Assembly: GCA_001689515.1 (NCBI GenBank)
Contig: LUJR01000038.1
Coordinates: forward strand, 1 to 12,401
DNA from: Bacteroidales bacterium M7
GTDB lineage: Bacteria; Bacteroidota; Bacteroidia; Bacteroidales; Muribaculaceae
DNA length: 12,401 nt
Direction of reading: 5' to 3'
Shown here: positions 12,354-12,401 of the stretch, one piece after another
Layout of the letters: every line of letters begins with the position of its first letter
Position numbering within the stretch: the stretch's first letter is position 1
Program-made: the position numbers and the translations under genes
Notes under the pieces: model-generated
What the model saw: the letters and a program-made list of their open reading frames with translations, nothing else
Databases searched by the model: none
Told to the model about the DNA's origin: nothing

Positions 12354-12401
12354 TTGCCTGGTTTGGAAAGTTGGCGATGTGGACATTTGGGGTGATATTT
12401 T
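12337..12401 (+). CDS. Start of an overlapping ORF, cut by the window end
   Basis: ATG 12337 lies inside the last codons of the Fic gene (17-base overlap) and opens a frame that runs off the window with 21 complete codons, beginning MSKTTDCLVWKVGDVDIWGD. The composition looks protein-like, and a short overlap is typical of operon partners. Too little is present to name a family. Confidence 0.35.
   Translation, partial: MSKTTDCLVWKVGDVDIWGDI

Noticed and set aside
1..12401. CRISPR array
   Set aside because: No regularly spaced short direct repeats with unique spacers; the repeats present are two large palindromic copies and one tandem duplication.

Overview
The window looks like a chromosomal segment of a gut member of the Bacteroidales, possibly Muribaculaceae. 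Four things suggest this. Several genes are preceded by the Bacteroidetes-type promoter (TTG, about 19-20 bases, then TAnnTTTG). Shine-Dalgarno sequences are lacking. There is a secreted penicillin V acylase/bile salt hydrolase of the Bacteroides type. The restriction enzyme, AraC regulator and RelE/ParE-type module are of kinds common in that order. The species cannot be fixed from the sequence alone.

Left part (1-5592, relatively GC-rich, ordinary chromosome). A bidirectional terminator (36-81) closes a minus-strand toxin-antitoxin operon: antitoxin 472-771, then YoeB-like toxin 197-475, with a textbook promoter and a palindromic operator overlapping its -7 box. A 31-codon ORF coupled to the toxin stop may follow. 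Next come a secreted Ntn-hydrolase (937-1989, plus), a minus-strand pair of an AraC-type regulator and a YjbQ-family protein (3770-2422), and a MATE exporter (4207-5592, plus). Two copies of a palindrome-rich element of about 310-330 bp (2009-2337 and about 3857-4168) bracket the AraC-yjbQ pair. Each has outer inverted repeats, long inner inverted repeats and nested local hairpins. The stem sequences differ between copies but stay paired.

Right part (5593-12401, more AT-rich) is a small anti-phage island. It opens with a canonical promoter and a single-polypeptide restriction-modification enzyme (5730-8183). That gene carries a perfect 22-bp inverted repeat, then a terminator-like hairpin with a T8 tract. 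The gene ends at a strong terminator (8233-8269). A largely non-coding stretch (8184-9056) holds an unrecognised 79-codon ORF and a terminator hairpin directly abutting what looks like the 3' end of a tRNA gene, a possible attachment-site scar. To the right lie a 70-residue Cro/C1-type regulator with its own promoter and palindromic operator, a 638-residue ATPase fused to a DUF4435/TOPRIM-like domain, a Bro-N-like/Fic fusion, and the start of a further overlapping ORF.

The best candidate for something notable is the ATPase-DUF4435 protein. It has the domain order of a fused PARIS (AriA+AriB) abortive-infection protein, sits two genes from a restriction enzyme, and carries a perfect in-frame 24-bp tandem duplication in its ATPase part. 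PARIS is known to respond to phage anti-restriction proteins, so restriction followed by a back-up guarding it is a plausible reading. The Fic protein and the small regulator could belong to the same defence module. These functional links are inference from domain order and proximity.
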